Positions 8,197-16,076 of a stretch of DNA of 41,164 bases are shown one piece after another (the stretch's first letter is position 1; every line of letters begins with the position of its first letter). A model generated the notes under the pieces. The model saw only the letters and a program-made list of their open reading frames with translations. It ran no database searches and was not told the origin of the DNA. The translations under genes and the position numbers were made by a program. The stretch covers positions 1 to 41,164 of the forward strand of contig ONID01000009.1 of assembly GCA_900317765.1 (NCBI GenBank). The letters are read 5' to 3'. Origin of the DNA: an uncultured Eubacteriales bacterium. GTDB taxonomy: Bacteria; Bacillota; Clostridia; Oscillospirales; Acutalibacteraceae.

Positions 8197-8427
8197 CTAA
8201 TCGGTTTGGTTGCCTGTCCGTTTCAGAAGAACGCTCATGGGAATGTCCGGAAAGACCGTCCGCAGCAAAAGCAGCTCCTTCCATCTGAATTCCACGCTTC
8301 CCCGCAACCGTCTGCCGAGTGAAGAAACACTCATACCAAGCGTCTGCGCAAGCTCCCTCCTTGTCAGACCGCTTTCCGAAATAGCAGAAATGAGATTGGG
8401 AAACAGCGGAAAAGTATCATTTTGCAT
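8197..8427 (-). CDS. Small HTH regulator (Cro-like)
   Basis: 76 residues. The helix-turn-helix is clear: LTRRELAQTLGMSVSSLGRR, as in phage Cro and small XRE regulators. The ATG has AAGGAGG (8439-8445) 11 bases upstream. It is the first gene of a leftward three-gene operon and faces away from the CI-like repressor gene across a 200-bp control region, the arrangement of a temperate-phage switch. A role as counter-repressor is inferred from that arrangement. Confidence 0.78.
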   Translation of the reverse strand: MQNDTFPLFPNLISAISESGLTRRELAQTLGMSVSSLGRRLRGSVEFRWKELLLLRTVFPDIPMSVLLKRTGNQTD

Positions 8428-8452
8428 AGGGGACAGATCCTCCTTACAGCGT

Positions 8453-8475
8453 ATTAATTCTATTAACGGAATTTA
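8453..8475. promoter_or_regulatory. Operator-like repeat, copy 1
   Basis: ATTAATTC (8453-8460), TATTAAC, GGAATTTA (8468-8475): an inverted AATTC/GAATT motif. It matches copy 2 at 18 of 23 positions and lies just downstream of the leftward -10 box, over the predicted transcription start. Confidence 0.6.
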
Positions 8476-8482
8476 TATTTTT

Positions 8483-8511
8483 ATTATAATACCTCTAAAC
8501 GCATTTGTCAA
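8483..8511 (-). promoter_or_regulatory. Perfect-consensus sigma-A promoter for the leftward HTH operon
   Basis: On the minus strand TTGACA (8511-8506), 17 bp, TATAAT (8488-8483): both hexamers and the spacing match the consensus exactly. A promoter this strong normally needs a repressor. Confidence 0.87.
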
Positions 8512-8533
8512 GTATTTTAGAAAAATTAATTTA

Positions 8534-8556
8534 ATTAATTCCAATAAGGGAATTAT
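8534..8556. promoter_or_regulatory. Operator-like repeat, copy 2
   Basis: ATTAATTC (8534-8541), CAATAAG, GGAATTAT (8549-8556). It contains a perfect 7-bp inverted repeat, TAATTCC/GGAATTA, with a 6-bp spacer. It ends six bases upstream of the rightward -35 box. Confidence 0.62.
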
Positions 8557-8562
8557 TACTGC

Positions 8563-8591
8563 TTGACAGTCTTATCGAAATATGATAATAT
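8563..8591 (+). promoter_or_regulatory. Sigma-A promoter for the XRE-S24 repressor gene
   Basis: TTGACA (8563-8568), 17 bp, TAATAT (8586-8591) with an extended TGA before the -10. It is divergent from the HTH operon promoter; the two -35 boxes are about 50 bp apart. Confidence 0.82.
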
Positions 8592-8645
8592 AGGAGTATA
8601 AGGCAATCATACCACATCCTATTCCAATGCAGACGGGTGATCAAC

Positions 8646-9344
8646 ATGACATTCAACGAATACATCAACAAACGTCGGAAGGAACTCGGCATGACAGTCG
8701 ACGAGCTGGTGGAACGCTCGGGACTTCCCAAGGGCACTGTCAGCAAGATTACTGCCGGCATCAACACCAATCCAAAGCTCACAACCATTGAGGCCATTTG
8801 CCGTGCACTGATGATTTCGGTGGACGACGCAATGGGACTTGCTCCCGCCGCGTCCATATTCTCTCTCGGTGAGATCGAGCATATCAACAAATACCGCTCA
8901 CTCGACAGACACGGCAAAAACGTCATGGACTCCATTTTGGAACTCGAATACGATCGCTGCAATCCCACTCAGAGGATCATCATGCGCCCGTTTTACGCGG
9001 TTTCCGTTTCGGCAGGCTTCGGCAATCCCCTCGATGAGCCGCCGGAGGAGGAAATCGAAATTCCCGATACGCCCGAGAACCGCAGGGGCGATTATGTGGT
9101 GCGTGTCAGCGGCAATTCCATGACTCCCGCTTTCAGGGACGGCGATCTTGTGCTGGTAGAGAAAAACGCGCGGGTCGAAGAGGGGGAAATCGGCATCTTC
9201 GTGCTCAACGGAGAGAGCTTTATCAAAAAACAGGGCGTGGATGAGCTGATTTCTCTCAATCCCGATTATCCGCCCAAGCCCTACGGACAGGGCGACAGCA
9301 TCCAGTGCTGCGGTCGGGTGCTCTGCAAGCTGAAAAGGCAATGA
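8646..9344 (+). CDS. CI/LexA-like repressor: XRE HTH plus S24 self-cleaving peptidase domain
   Basis: 232 residues from the ATG at 8646, which has GGTGATC just upstream; a GTG at 8637 is an alternative. The N-terminal XRE HTH covers about residues 3-60 (MTVDELVERSGLPKGTVSKI). The C-terminal S24 domain shows the Ala123-Gly124 cleavage site (VSAGFG), nucleophile Ser158 (SGNSMTPAFRDGD) and a general-base Lys at 194/195 (ESFIKKQ). Family members repress lytic or transfer genes and self-cleave when RecA is activated by DNA damage. The divergent HTH operon and the two operator-like repeats fit a CI-type switch. It could alternatively control a defective mobile element or a DNA-damage regulon. Confidence 0.9.
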   Translation: MTFNEYINKRRKELGMTVDELVERSGLPKGTVSKITAGINTNPKLTTIEAICRALMISVDDAMGLAPAASIFSLGEIEHINKYRSLDRHGKNVMDSILELEYDRCNPTQRIIMRPFYAVSVSAGFGNPLDEPPEEEIEIPDTPENRRGDYVVRVSGNSMTPAFRDGDLVLVEKNARVEEGEIGIFVLNGESFIKKQGVDELISLNPDYPPKPYGQGDSIQCCGRVLCKLKRQ

Positions 9345-9357
9345 AAACAATCTTTTA

Positions 9358-9399
9358 AGGGCATTTCTGCAACGATCATTTCGCAGGAATGCCCTTTTT
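9358..9399 (+). terminator. Rho-independent terminator after the XRE-S24 gene
   Basis: A 13-bp stem with one wobble pair (AGGGCATTTCTGC at 9358-9370 with GCAGGAATGCCCT at 9383-9395) and a T-run ending at 9399. Confidence 0.88.
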
Positions 9400-9452
9400 G
9401 TCTCTATAATTATTTCATTAAAATTACAATTGTTTAAAAATTAGTTATCTCC

Positions 9453-9481
9453 TTGACTTTTTCCCCTGCAAAGCCTATACT
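9453..9481 (+). promoter_or_regulatory. Sigma-A promoter for the transglutaminase/O-acylation operon
   Basis: TTGACT (9453-9458), 17 bp, TATACT (9476-9481), about 90 bp ahead of the first ATG. No other promoter is evident before 13737. Confidence 0.75.
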
Positions 9482-9578
9482 TGACATGACAGTTCAAACG
9501 TGATGGGGATATGATACTTCCGCATTGTTTTGGAATACATCACGTTTTTTATTTCATTACAGAGAGAGGAAAAGAAAC

Positions 9579-10664
9579 ATGTCAAAACGCAACAAAAAAT
9601 TAGCTGTGGCAGCTGCCATAATGCTGCTGGTATTCACGTTCAGCACAGCCGTGATGTCTGTTGTCATGCTGGTCAATCAGCAGAACGTCAACAAGATGAT
9701 AGCCGTTTACACCGGACAGTATGAAGACCCCGCGCAGGAGGACGACGTGGTGATCGCCCAGAATTACACCATCAAATCCACCACACACATCTCCGACGCG
9801 TACAAATCAGGCGACACCTCACAGCTTGACGACCGTGACAAGGAAACTCTCGCCATGGCCAAGGACGTTCTCAAAGAGATCATCAAGGATGACATGACCC
9901 AGTTCGAAAAGGAAAAGGCGGTCTACGAATATCTCACAAAAGGCATGAAGGCCACCACCGGCATACTCACCGTCATAGCCGAAACAAGCAATGAAAATGA
10001 CAATCCCCATGACGTGCTTAAAAACCGCAGTGCCGTCTGCGTCGGTTACGCGACCACATTCCGGCTTTTCATGCAGATGATGGACATCGAATGCAGAGTT
10101 GTGCATAACACTTCACTCAGCCATTCGTGGGATCTGGTCAAGTTGGACGACGGCTGCTGGTACCACACCGACTGCTACATGGACAATTCCAACCCGAATT
10201 ACAAAAACTTCAATATGGACGACACTACCTGCCGCAATTTATCTCACGATTGGAACACCGCATACTTCGAGGCTGCCACCGGCAAGAAATACAACTACAC
10301 CCTTATGTCCTGCAAGGAAATCAAGGACATCTATGCGATTCCCAAGGCAGTGATGGAAGCCGTCAAGAAGAAAAAAGAAACGTTCAGCTTTACATTCAAA
10401 GACGCCATCAAGCCCGAGGAGGAGAAGTTTGCCAAATACATGGTCGAACAGCTCGAAACCATGATGGGCGGCAGCGAAAAGCTTTACGTCTCTTCGCAAT
10501 GGATGCTCAATGACAAGGGGCAGTATGTGCTGTGCTACTATATGACCTACAATACCACTTCTGCCGATGAGCTCACCGAAAAAGAGAGAACCAAAATCGA
10601 CAGCAAGATCTCCACTATTCTCAATCAGTATAAGTTCTACGATACTTACGGCAACGATTATTGA
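9579..10664 (+). CDS. Membrane-anchored transglutaminase-like cysteine protease-fold protein
   Basis: 361 residues from the ATG at 9579, preceded by GAGAGGA; upstream in-frame starts lack a ribosome-binding site. A hydrophobic segment (about 8-33) serves as signal anchor, placing the rest outside. The transglutaminase core is clear: NRSAVCVGYA with Cys154, SHSWDLV with His182 and YHTDCYMD with Asp198, the expected Cys-His-Asp triad. The last 110 residues (FTFKDAIKPEEEKF onward) match no family I know. Bacterial members act as peptidases or amide-forming enzymes on cell-surface proteins. It leads an operon with DUF4358, MBOAT and DHHW genes, so a role in surface assembly is likely; the substrate is unknown. 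Confidence 0.85.
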   Translation: MSKRNKKLAVAAAIMLLVFTFSTAVMSVVMLVNQQNVNKMIAVYTGQYEDPAQEDDVVIAQNYTIKSTTHISDAYKSGDTSQLDDRDKETLAMAKDVLKEIIKDDMTQFEKEKAVYEYLTKGMKATTGILTVIAETSNENDNPHDVLKNRSAVCVGYATTFRLFMQMMDIECRVVHNTSLSHSWDLVKLDDGCWYHTDCYMDNSNPNYKNFNMDDTTCRNLSHDWNTAYFEAATGKKYNYTLMSCKEIKDIYAIPKAVMEAVKKKKETFSFTFKDAIKPEEEKFAKYMVEQLETMMGGSEKLYVSSQWMLNDKGQYVLCYYMTYNTTSADELTEKERTKIDSKISTILNQYKFYDTYGNDY

Positions 10665-10711
10665 TGCCATCTATTATCAGCAAACTCAACGGAAAAAGGA
10701 GCGAATCAATC

Positions 10712-11215
10712 ATGACTGCATTCAAAAAACTGACAGCTGTCATTCTTTCTGCGGTTCTGCTCTGCGGCCTTTTCACCGGCTGCGGGGACGACGCGGAGGA
10801 AATAAGCATGTACGACCTGAACCAGGCGCTCGTCGGATTCACAGGCAATCCCGAGGACATGAAATACGCCAGCAGCAGCGATTCCAATCCCCAGGATCTG
10901 CTGGCACATGTTTCCAACATAGAATACGGCAAGGTCAAAGCGTTCTTTATCACCTACGCCTCCAACGGCACCGGCAACGCCGACGAAATAGCAGCCATTC
11001 AGGTCAAAAAGAAAGCCGACCTCAACGAGGCGGCGGAATCGCTCAGAAAACATCTGGAAACACGCAAGACGCTCTATGCCGCCTATGACAAGACACAGCT
11101 TCCCAAGCTCGAAAAAGCAAAGGTATTCACACGCGGAACACTCGCCATCCTCATGGTTGCCGATGATTCCGACAAGATGGAAGCGGCGTTCTACGCATTC
11201 TTCAAGAACAAATAA
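10712..11215 (+). CDS. DUF4358 lipoprotein
   Basis: 167 residues from the ATG at 10712, with AAAAAGGAG (10693-10701) upstream. The signal peptide ends in the lipobox LFTGC, so the mature protein should be lipid-anchored outside the membrane. The body (LRKHLETRKTLYAAYDKTQL, then KAKVFTRGTLAILMVADD) matches the DUF4358 pattern. DUF4358 proteins typically accompany MBOAT and DHHW genes in clostridia, as here. Function undefined; probably an accessory of polymer O-acylation. Confidence 0.82.
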   Translation: MTAFKKLTAVILSAVLLCGLFTGCGDDAEEISMYDLNQALVGFTGNPEDMKYASSSDSNPQDLLAHVSNIEYGKVKAFFITYASNGTGNADEIAAIQVKKKADLNEAAESLRKHLETRKTLYAAYDKTQLPKLEKAKVFTRGTLAILMVADDSDKMEAAFYAFFKNK

Positions 11216-11233
11216 GACGGGAGGAACTGCCCA

Positions 11234-12640
11234 ATGGTATTCAGCAGTGCGGTTTTTCTGCTGGTATTCCTGCCCGTTGTGCTGCTGCTCTATTATCTTC
11301 TTCCGGGCAGGGTGAGAAATCCCCTGCTGCTTGTCGTGAGTCTGATCTTCTACGCATGGGGAGAACCCATCTATATTCTGATTATGCTGTTCTCCACCGT
11401 GTTCGACTACTGCAACGGACGCATGCTGGAAAGACTCGACCGGACCGGCAAACCGGAACTGCGCAAGTGGGTGCTTGTGCTCTCATTGATCGGAAATCTC
11501 GGTATGCTTGGCTTTTTCAAGTATACCGATTTTCTGATAAGCAGCATCAATGCCCTGACGGGACAGGAATTCGACCTGCTCGGCATAGCTCTGCCGATAG
11601 GCATTTCATTTTACACATTCCAGACACTATCCTACACTATCGACGTCTACAGGCGAGAGATCCGGGCGCAGCACAATTTCATCAGCTTCGGAATGTACGT
11701 CTGCATGTTCCCGCAGCTCATCGCGGGTCCCATCGTCAAGTACCGCGACATCGAAAAGCAGGTAAACAACAGAACGCTCGGAACAGACCGCATCTGTGCG
11801 GGAATATTCCGCTTTTCTCTCGGTCTGGGCAAGAAGGTGCTGCTCGCCAATTCCTTCGGCGCGGTCTGGGACGAGATCTCGGCGCAGCAGGACAACGCTG
11901 CAGTCACCGCGATCATCGGCGCGGTCGCCTATATGCTGCAAATCTATTTTGACTTTTCCGGCTATTCCGACATGGCAATAGGCATCGGCAAAATGCTCGG
12001 TTTCGACTTCCTCGAAAACTTCAATTTCCCCTACGAATCCAAAAGCGTCACCGAATTCTGGCGCAGATGGCACATTTCACTCGGTTCGTGGTTCCGGGAA
12101 TATCTCTACATACCCCTCGGCGGCAACCGCAAGGGACTGCCCCGGCAAATGCTCAATCTCCTGATCGTCTGGGGACTCACCGGACTGTGGCACGGCGCGG
12201 GCTGGAATTTCGTCATTTGGGGACTGTATTTCTTCGTGCTGTTAGCGGCGGAAAAGCTCTTCCTGCTCGATCTGCTGAAGAAGGCTCCCGCGGCTGTGGG
12301 ACACGTATACACCCTGCTGGCGGTGCTGATCTCGTGGGTCATCTTCGCCTGTGACGACATCGGAACGGCGGGACGCTACCTGCTCTCGATGTTCGGCGCC
12401 AACGGATACGCCGACAGCGCTTCCACTTATTATCTCGGTGAGAATTTCTTCATCCTGCTTGTCGGCGCGGTGCTTTCGGTCAGCTTTGTCAAACGATTTA
12501 TATCCCAAAAAGTCAACGCTATCCACAGCGAAGCCATCCGCTTCGGCATAAAGACAGCCATCGGCGCGGCGCTCTATCTGATCTCGCTGCTGATGGTGAT
12601 AAGCAGCTCCTACAATCCATTCTTGTATTTCAGGTTTTGA
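11234..12640 (+). CDS. MBOAT family O-acyltransferase (AlgI/PatA-like)
   Basis: 468 residues, a multi-spanning membrane protein with about 10-12 predicted helices. GGGAGG precedes the ATG. Family landmarks are FYAWGEPIYI, LPIGISFYTFQTLSY, PQLIAGPIVKYRDI, FDFSGYSDMAIGIGKMLG, FNFPYESKSVTEFWRRWHIS and LTGLWHGAGWNF. The catalytic membrane histidine is His320 in LWHGAGW. AlgI-type proteins pass an acetyl group across the membrane to a polysaccharide-modifying partner. Here the partner is presumably the DHHW protein encoded two bases downstream. Confidence 0.94.
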   Translation: MVFSSAVFLLVFLPVVLLLYYLLPGRVRNPLLLVVSLIFYAWGEPIYILIMLFSTVFDYCNGRMLERLDRTGKPELRKWVLVLSLIGNLGMLGFFKYTDFLISSINALTGQEFDLLGIALPIGISFYTFQTLSYTIDVYRREIRAQHNFISFGMYVCMFPQLIAGPIVKYRDIEKQVNNRTLGTDRICAGIFRFSLGLGKKVLLANSFGAVWDEISAQQDNAAVTAIIGAVAYMLQIYFDFSGYSDMAIGIGKMLGFDFLENFNFPYESKSVTEFWRRWHISLGSWFREYLYIPLGGNRKGLPRQMLNLLIVWGLTGLWHGAGWNFVIWGLYFFVLLAAEKLFLLDLLKKAPAAVGHVYTLLAVLISWVIFACDDIGTAGRYLLSMFGANGYADSASTYYLGENFFILLVGAVLSVSFVKRFISQKVNAIHSEAIRFGIKTAIGAALYLISLLMVISSSYNPFLYFRF

Positions 12641-12642
12641 TT

Positions 12643-13737
12643 ATGATTATTTTGAATAATAAAATAAACGCAAAAACCGTCCTGATTGCGGTATTTATAG
12701 CCTTTCCGCTGCTGCTGTTCTCTGTGATTCTGATCAAGCGGGACAATCCGCTCTCCGTCAACGAAAACAGAGTGCTGACCACCGGAAAAGACATTCGCAC
12801 CGATATATTCGGCGGCGAATTTCAGGATGACCTTGAAAACTACCTCTCGGACCAGTTTCCCATGCGCGACCGGCTGAAAAACGCCGAGGTGAACACCAGA
12901 CTGCTTCTTCGCTCGAGCAGCATAGGCGGCGCGTATGTCGGCAGCGACGGAAGACTCTTTCAGAAGCTGCTGGACAGCGACGTGGACAGCGAAAAATGCG
13001 CAAGGTACGCCGCCCGCCTCAACCGCATGGCGGAACAGACCGGCATCGACACCTATGTGATGTACGTGCCTTCGGCGGGCATTTCGCTGAAGGAAAGCAT
13101 GCCCACCGGCGCGCCGATGTACGATTACGACAGGCTTTATTCCTCACTGAAGAACGAACTCCAATCGTGTAAAATAATCGACCTGCGCAAGACCCTTTAC
13201 GGACATCCGGAATACTACTACGCCACCGACCACCACTGGACGGCGGCAGGCGTTTCTGCCGCTTACAGGGAATGGCGGAAGGCTCACGGAGACAGGGATT
13301 CGGATCCATATCAACCCGAAATATTCACGATTGATAAAAATTTCCGCGGAACGCTCTGGTCAAGAGTTCCCTCCGGAAAAATAGGCTGTGAGGAAATGCA
13401 GGCTTTTCAGATTCCCGATTCGCTCACGGTGGAAGCCGACGGCAGGGAGATCAGCCTCTACGACTATTCCGCCCTTTCGACAAAGGACAAATACAATTTC
13501 TTCCAAGGCGGAAACCACGGCATTCTCACCGTCACCAATCCCGAAGCAAAAAGCGGCAAAACACTCCTCATCTTAAAGGATTCCTTTGCCAACAGCTTTT
13601 TACCGTGCATTGTAGGCGATTACGCAAAGATCATCATGGTGGATGAGCGTTACGCCTTCATCGACGCGGGACAGCTTGCGGTGGACACCGGCGCGGACGA
13701 AATCGCCGTCATCCGGGAAATCATTTCCGTCGGATAA
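12643..13737 (+). CDS. DHHW family protein (AlgJ/AlgX-like O-acetyltransferase partner)
   Basis: 364 residues from the ATG at 12643, two bases after the MBOAT stop, so probably translationally coupled; a TTG at 12637 is an alternative. A signal anchor occupies about residues 10-32. The signature DHHW is residues 196-199 (YYATDHHWTAAG) and the SGNH-like serine lies in LILKDSFANSF. In alginate and related systems AlgJ/AlgX take acetyl from the MBOAT protein and place it on the polymer outside the cell. The same arrangement is inferred here. A bidirectional terminator follows. Confidence 0.9.
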   Translation: MIILNNKINAKTVLIAVFIAFPLLLFSVILIKRDNPLSVNENRVLTTGKDIRTDIFGGEFQDDLENYLSDQFPMRDRLKNAEVNTRLLLRSSSIGGAYVGSDGRLFQKLLDSDVDSEKCARYAARLNRMAEQTGIDTYVMYVPSAGISLKESMPTGAPMYDYDRLYSSLKNELQSCKIIDLRKTLYGHPEYYYATDHHWTAAGVSAAYREWRKAHGDRDSDPYQPEIFTIDKNFRGTLWSRVPSGKIGCEEMQAFQIPDSLTVEADGREISLYDYSALSTKDKYNFFQGGNHGILTVTNPEAKSGKTLLILKDSFANSFLPCIVGDYAKIIMVDERYAFIDAGQLAVDTGADEIAVIREIISVG

Positions 13738-13755
13738 GATTTTTATAGACAGAAT

Positions 13756-13799
13756 AAAAATACCGTTCCTTTTTGAAAAACGCAAGGAACGGTATTTTT
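13756..13799. terminator. Bidirectional terminator between convergent operons
   Basis: A perfect 16-bp inverted repeat (13756-13771 with 13784-13799) built on TACCGTTCCTT/AAGGAACGGTA, flanked by an A-run on the left and a T-run on the right. It can end both the O-acylation operon and the 15-kb leftward cluster. Confidence 0.92.
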
Positions 13800-13827
13800 T
13801 ATTCCTATGAGATTGTTGTAAAAACTC

Positions 13828-14832
13828 TTATTTCATCGAATCCTTCATTGCCTGAATGGTATTCCTGTACATATCGACCAGTCCCACCTGCGGCTCCCAG
13901 CCGAGTGCACGGAGCTTTGACGCGTCGAGGTTCATGTGAAGCGTGGGAGCGTAACCGAGCTTTGCTGCGTCGGCGCGTTCTCTGATTTCCACATCGATCT
14001 TTCCGCCGGCACATTCCTTTGCCACAAGGCAAGCCATCTCGTAGATGGTGCAATAGGTTTCCTCATTGGCGGCGTTGTAGGCTTCGCCGGGGACACCCTT
14101 GGCAAGCACGGTAAAGAGCGCGTTGGCGGCGTCCTCGGTGTAGAGGTAATTGCGCTTGGTCTCGCCCTTGGTGTTGAGCACGATGTTTCTGCCCTCGATG
14201 GCACAGCGTGCAAATTCAGCGAACACTCTGCCGTCGTTATAGGCCACACCGGGTCCGAAGGTCTGTGTCAGACGGACCACCTTCGCCGGTACACCGTATT
14301 CCGAAGCGTAGGAAGCGCAGAGACTCTCACACATTCTCTTGCTCTCGGGATAGCATGAACGCACCGCCATGGCGTTGAGGTTGGTGGGATGTTCCTCGTT
14401 GATCTTCTCATCGGTATCGGGAGTGCCGTAGACCTCCATGCTGGAGAGATACACAAAGCCCTTCACGCCATTGGCTTTGGCGAATTCCAGCATTTTGATG
14501 GTGCCGTCCACCGAAATCATCACCGTCTCCACGGGCGTTTCAATGAATGCCTTGCTGGCGGTCATGCTGGCGGCGTGAATGATGTAGTCCACACCGATAT
14601 TCTCGGGCTTGACGTCACGCACATCGGCAATGATGAGTTTCAGTCCCTTGTCAACGTATTCGCCGAGCACCGCCTTGGCGCGTTCCTCACTGAATTCCAT
14701 ACCGATCACCGCAATGGGTGTTTCCGCCTGCTCATTCCAGTCGAACAGCTTCTTGATAAGGGTGCGTCCGATGAGTCCCGCGGCTCCGGTGACAAGCACC
14801 GTCGTTCCCTCAAATTGCTTCAAGTCCATCAT
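13828..14832 (-). CDS. NAD-dependent nucleotide-sugar epimerase/dehydratase
   Basis: 334 residues, extended SDR family. The Rossmann motif is VTGAAGLIG (about 14-22). The catalytic region has LSSMEVYG and the Tyr-x3-Lys motif in YPESKRMCE. RLTQTFGPG and KRNYLYTEDAANAL are typical of the dTDP-glucose dehydratase/UDP-glucuronate decarboxylase branch. GGAGG lies seven bases before the ATG. It is the last gene of the cluster, directly downstream of glf. It makes or modifies a nucleotide sugar for the polymer; the precise substrate cannot be read from sequence. Confidence 0.88.
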   Translation of the reverse strand: MMDLKQFEGTTVLVTGAAGLIGRTLIKKLFDWNEQAETPIAVIGMEFSEERAKAVLGEYVDKGLKLIIADVRDVKPENIGVDYIIHAASMTASKAFIETPVETVMISVDGTIKMLEFAKANGVKGFVYLSSMEVYGTPDTDEKINEEHPTNLNAMAVRSCYPESKRMCESLCASYASEYGVPAKVVRLTQTFGPGVAYNDGRVFAEFARCAIEGRNIVLNTKGETKRNYLYTEDAANALFTVLAKGVPGEAYNAANEETYCTIYEMACLVAKECAGGKIDVEIRERADAAKLGYAPTLHMNLDASKLRALGWEPQVGLVDMYRNTIQAMKDSMK

Positions 14833-14862
14833 TTGAATTCCTCCGTATGTTTTTCATTATTC

Positions 14863-14933
14863 AGCCGATTGTAAATATGCTCGCTTGTTACGCGCTGCGC
14901 TATGCTTTTTTCTTTTTTGTTTTACAATCGCCT
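14863..14933. repeat. MITE-like repeat, short copy
   Basis: 71 bp bounded by AGCCGATTGTAAA (14863-14875) and its near-perfect complement TTTTACAATCGCCT (14920-14933). The right-hand 55 bp (from GCTCGC at 14879) is about 93% identical to 23675-23728 in the long copy. It fills most of the gap between glf and the epimerase gene and holds no gene. Confidence 0.8.
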
Positions 14934-14941
14934 GTTGGTAT

Positions 14942-16054
14942 TTACGCAAACTCACTGTCGCAGCACCTGAGCGCCTCGGCAATGACCTGATCCATATCGA
15001 AATATTTGTACTGCCCCAGTCTGCCGCCGAAGATGACATTGCTCTCCTTCCCGGCAAGCTGCCTGTACTGCTCATAGAGCTGCCCGTTCTTTTCGTCGTT
15101 GACGGGATAATACGGCTCGTCTCCCGGCTTCCACTCCGAACTGTACTCGCGGCTGATGACCGTCTTGGGAAGATCGTTGCCTTCGGAATCCTTGCCGAAC
15201 TCAAACCATTTGTGCTCGATGATTCTCGTCCAGGGTGTCTCGCGGTCGGTGTAGTTGACAGCGGCGTTGCCTTGGAAATTCGGCTTGTCAAGCAGCTCGT
15301 TCTCAAAGCGCACGCTGCGGTATTCCAGATAGCCTAATTGGTAGCCGAAGTAGGCGTCGATGGGACCGGTGTAGATCACCTTTTCAGCAAGCGAATCAAG
15401 CTCCGCCTTGTTGGCAAGATAATCGGTATTCAGCCTTACCTCTATGCCGTCGAGCAGATTTTCCACCATTCTGGTGTAGCCGCCCACCGGTATTCCCTGG
15501 TAGAGCGCGTTGAAGTAGTTGTTGTCAAATGTCAGTCTGACAGGAAGCCGCTTGATGATGAAGGCGGGAAGCTCCTTGCAGTCTCTTCCCCACTGCTTCT
15601 CGGTGTAGCCCTTGACAAGCTTTTCGAAAATATCGCGTCCCACCAGCGAGATCGCCTGTTCCTCCAGGTTGCCGGGAACGCCTGTTATCTCGCCGCGCTG
15701 CTCATTGATCTTGGCTTCGGCTTCCTCGGGCGTCACTACACCCCACATCTTGTTGAAGGTGTACATATTGAAGGGCAGCGAATACAGCTCCCCCTTGTAA
15801 TTGGCGACGGGAGAATTGGTGAAGCGGTTGAACTCCGCAAATCGGGTTATATATTCCCACACGCGCTTGTCGTTGGTGTGGAAAATGTGTGCACCGTAGA
15901 CGTGAACGTTGATGCCCTCCACATTCTTGGTGTAGACATTGCCGGCGACATTCGGGCGCTTGTCAACCACCAGAACCGATTTGCCGTGCGCCTTGGCTTC
16001 GTGGGCAAATACCGCACCGTAAAGACCCGAGCCCACTACAAGATAATCGTACAT
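14942..16054 (-). CDS. glf: UDP-galactopyranose mutase
   Basis: 370 residues, the normal length for the family. The FAD-binding Rossmann motif VVGSGLYGAVFA is at residues 6-17. GNVYTKNVEGINVHVYGAHI and FHTNDKRVWEYI are diagnostic of Glf, as are GYTRMVENLLDGI and the C-terminal GRLGQYKYFDMDQVI. The enzyme interconverts UDP-galactopyranose and UDP-galactofuranose in the cytoplasm, so the polymer probably contains galactofuranose. The ATG has GGAGG upstream. It lies 22 bp after the acyltransferase gene. Confidence 0.97.
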   Translation of the reverse strand: MYDYLVVGSGLYGAVFAHEAKAHGKSVLVVDKRPNVAGNVYTKNVEGINVHVYGAHIFHTNDKRVWEYITRFAEFNRFTNSPVANYKGELYSLPFNMYTFNKMWGVVTPEEAEAKINEQRGEITGVPGNLEEQAISLVGRDIFEKLVKGYTEKQWGRDCKELPAFIIKRLPVRLTFDNNYFNALYQGIPVGGYTRMVENLLDGIEVRLNTDYLANKAELDSLAEKVIYTGPIDAYFGYQLGYLEYRSVRFENELLDKPNFQGNAAVNYTDRETPWTRIIEHKWFEFGKDSEGNDLPKTVISREYSSEWKPGDEPYYPVNDEKNGQLYEQYRQLAGKESNVIFGGRLGQYKYFDMDQVIAEALRCCDSEFA

Positions 16055-16076
16055 AAATTGAACCTCCGTTCCTTTA

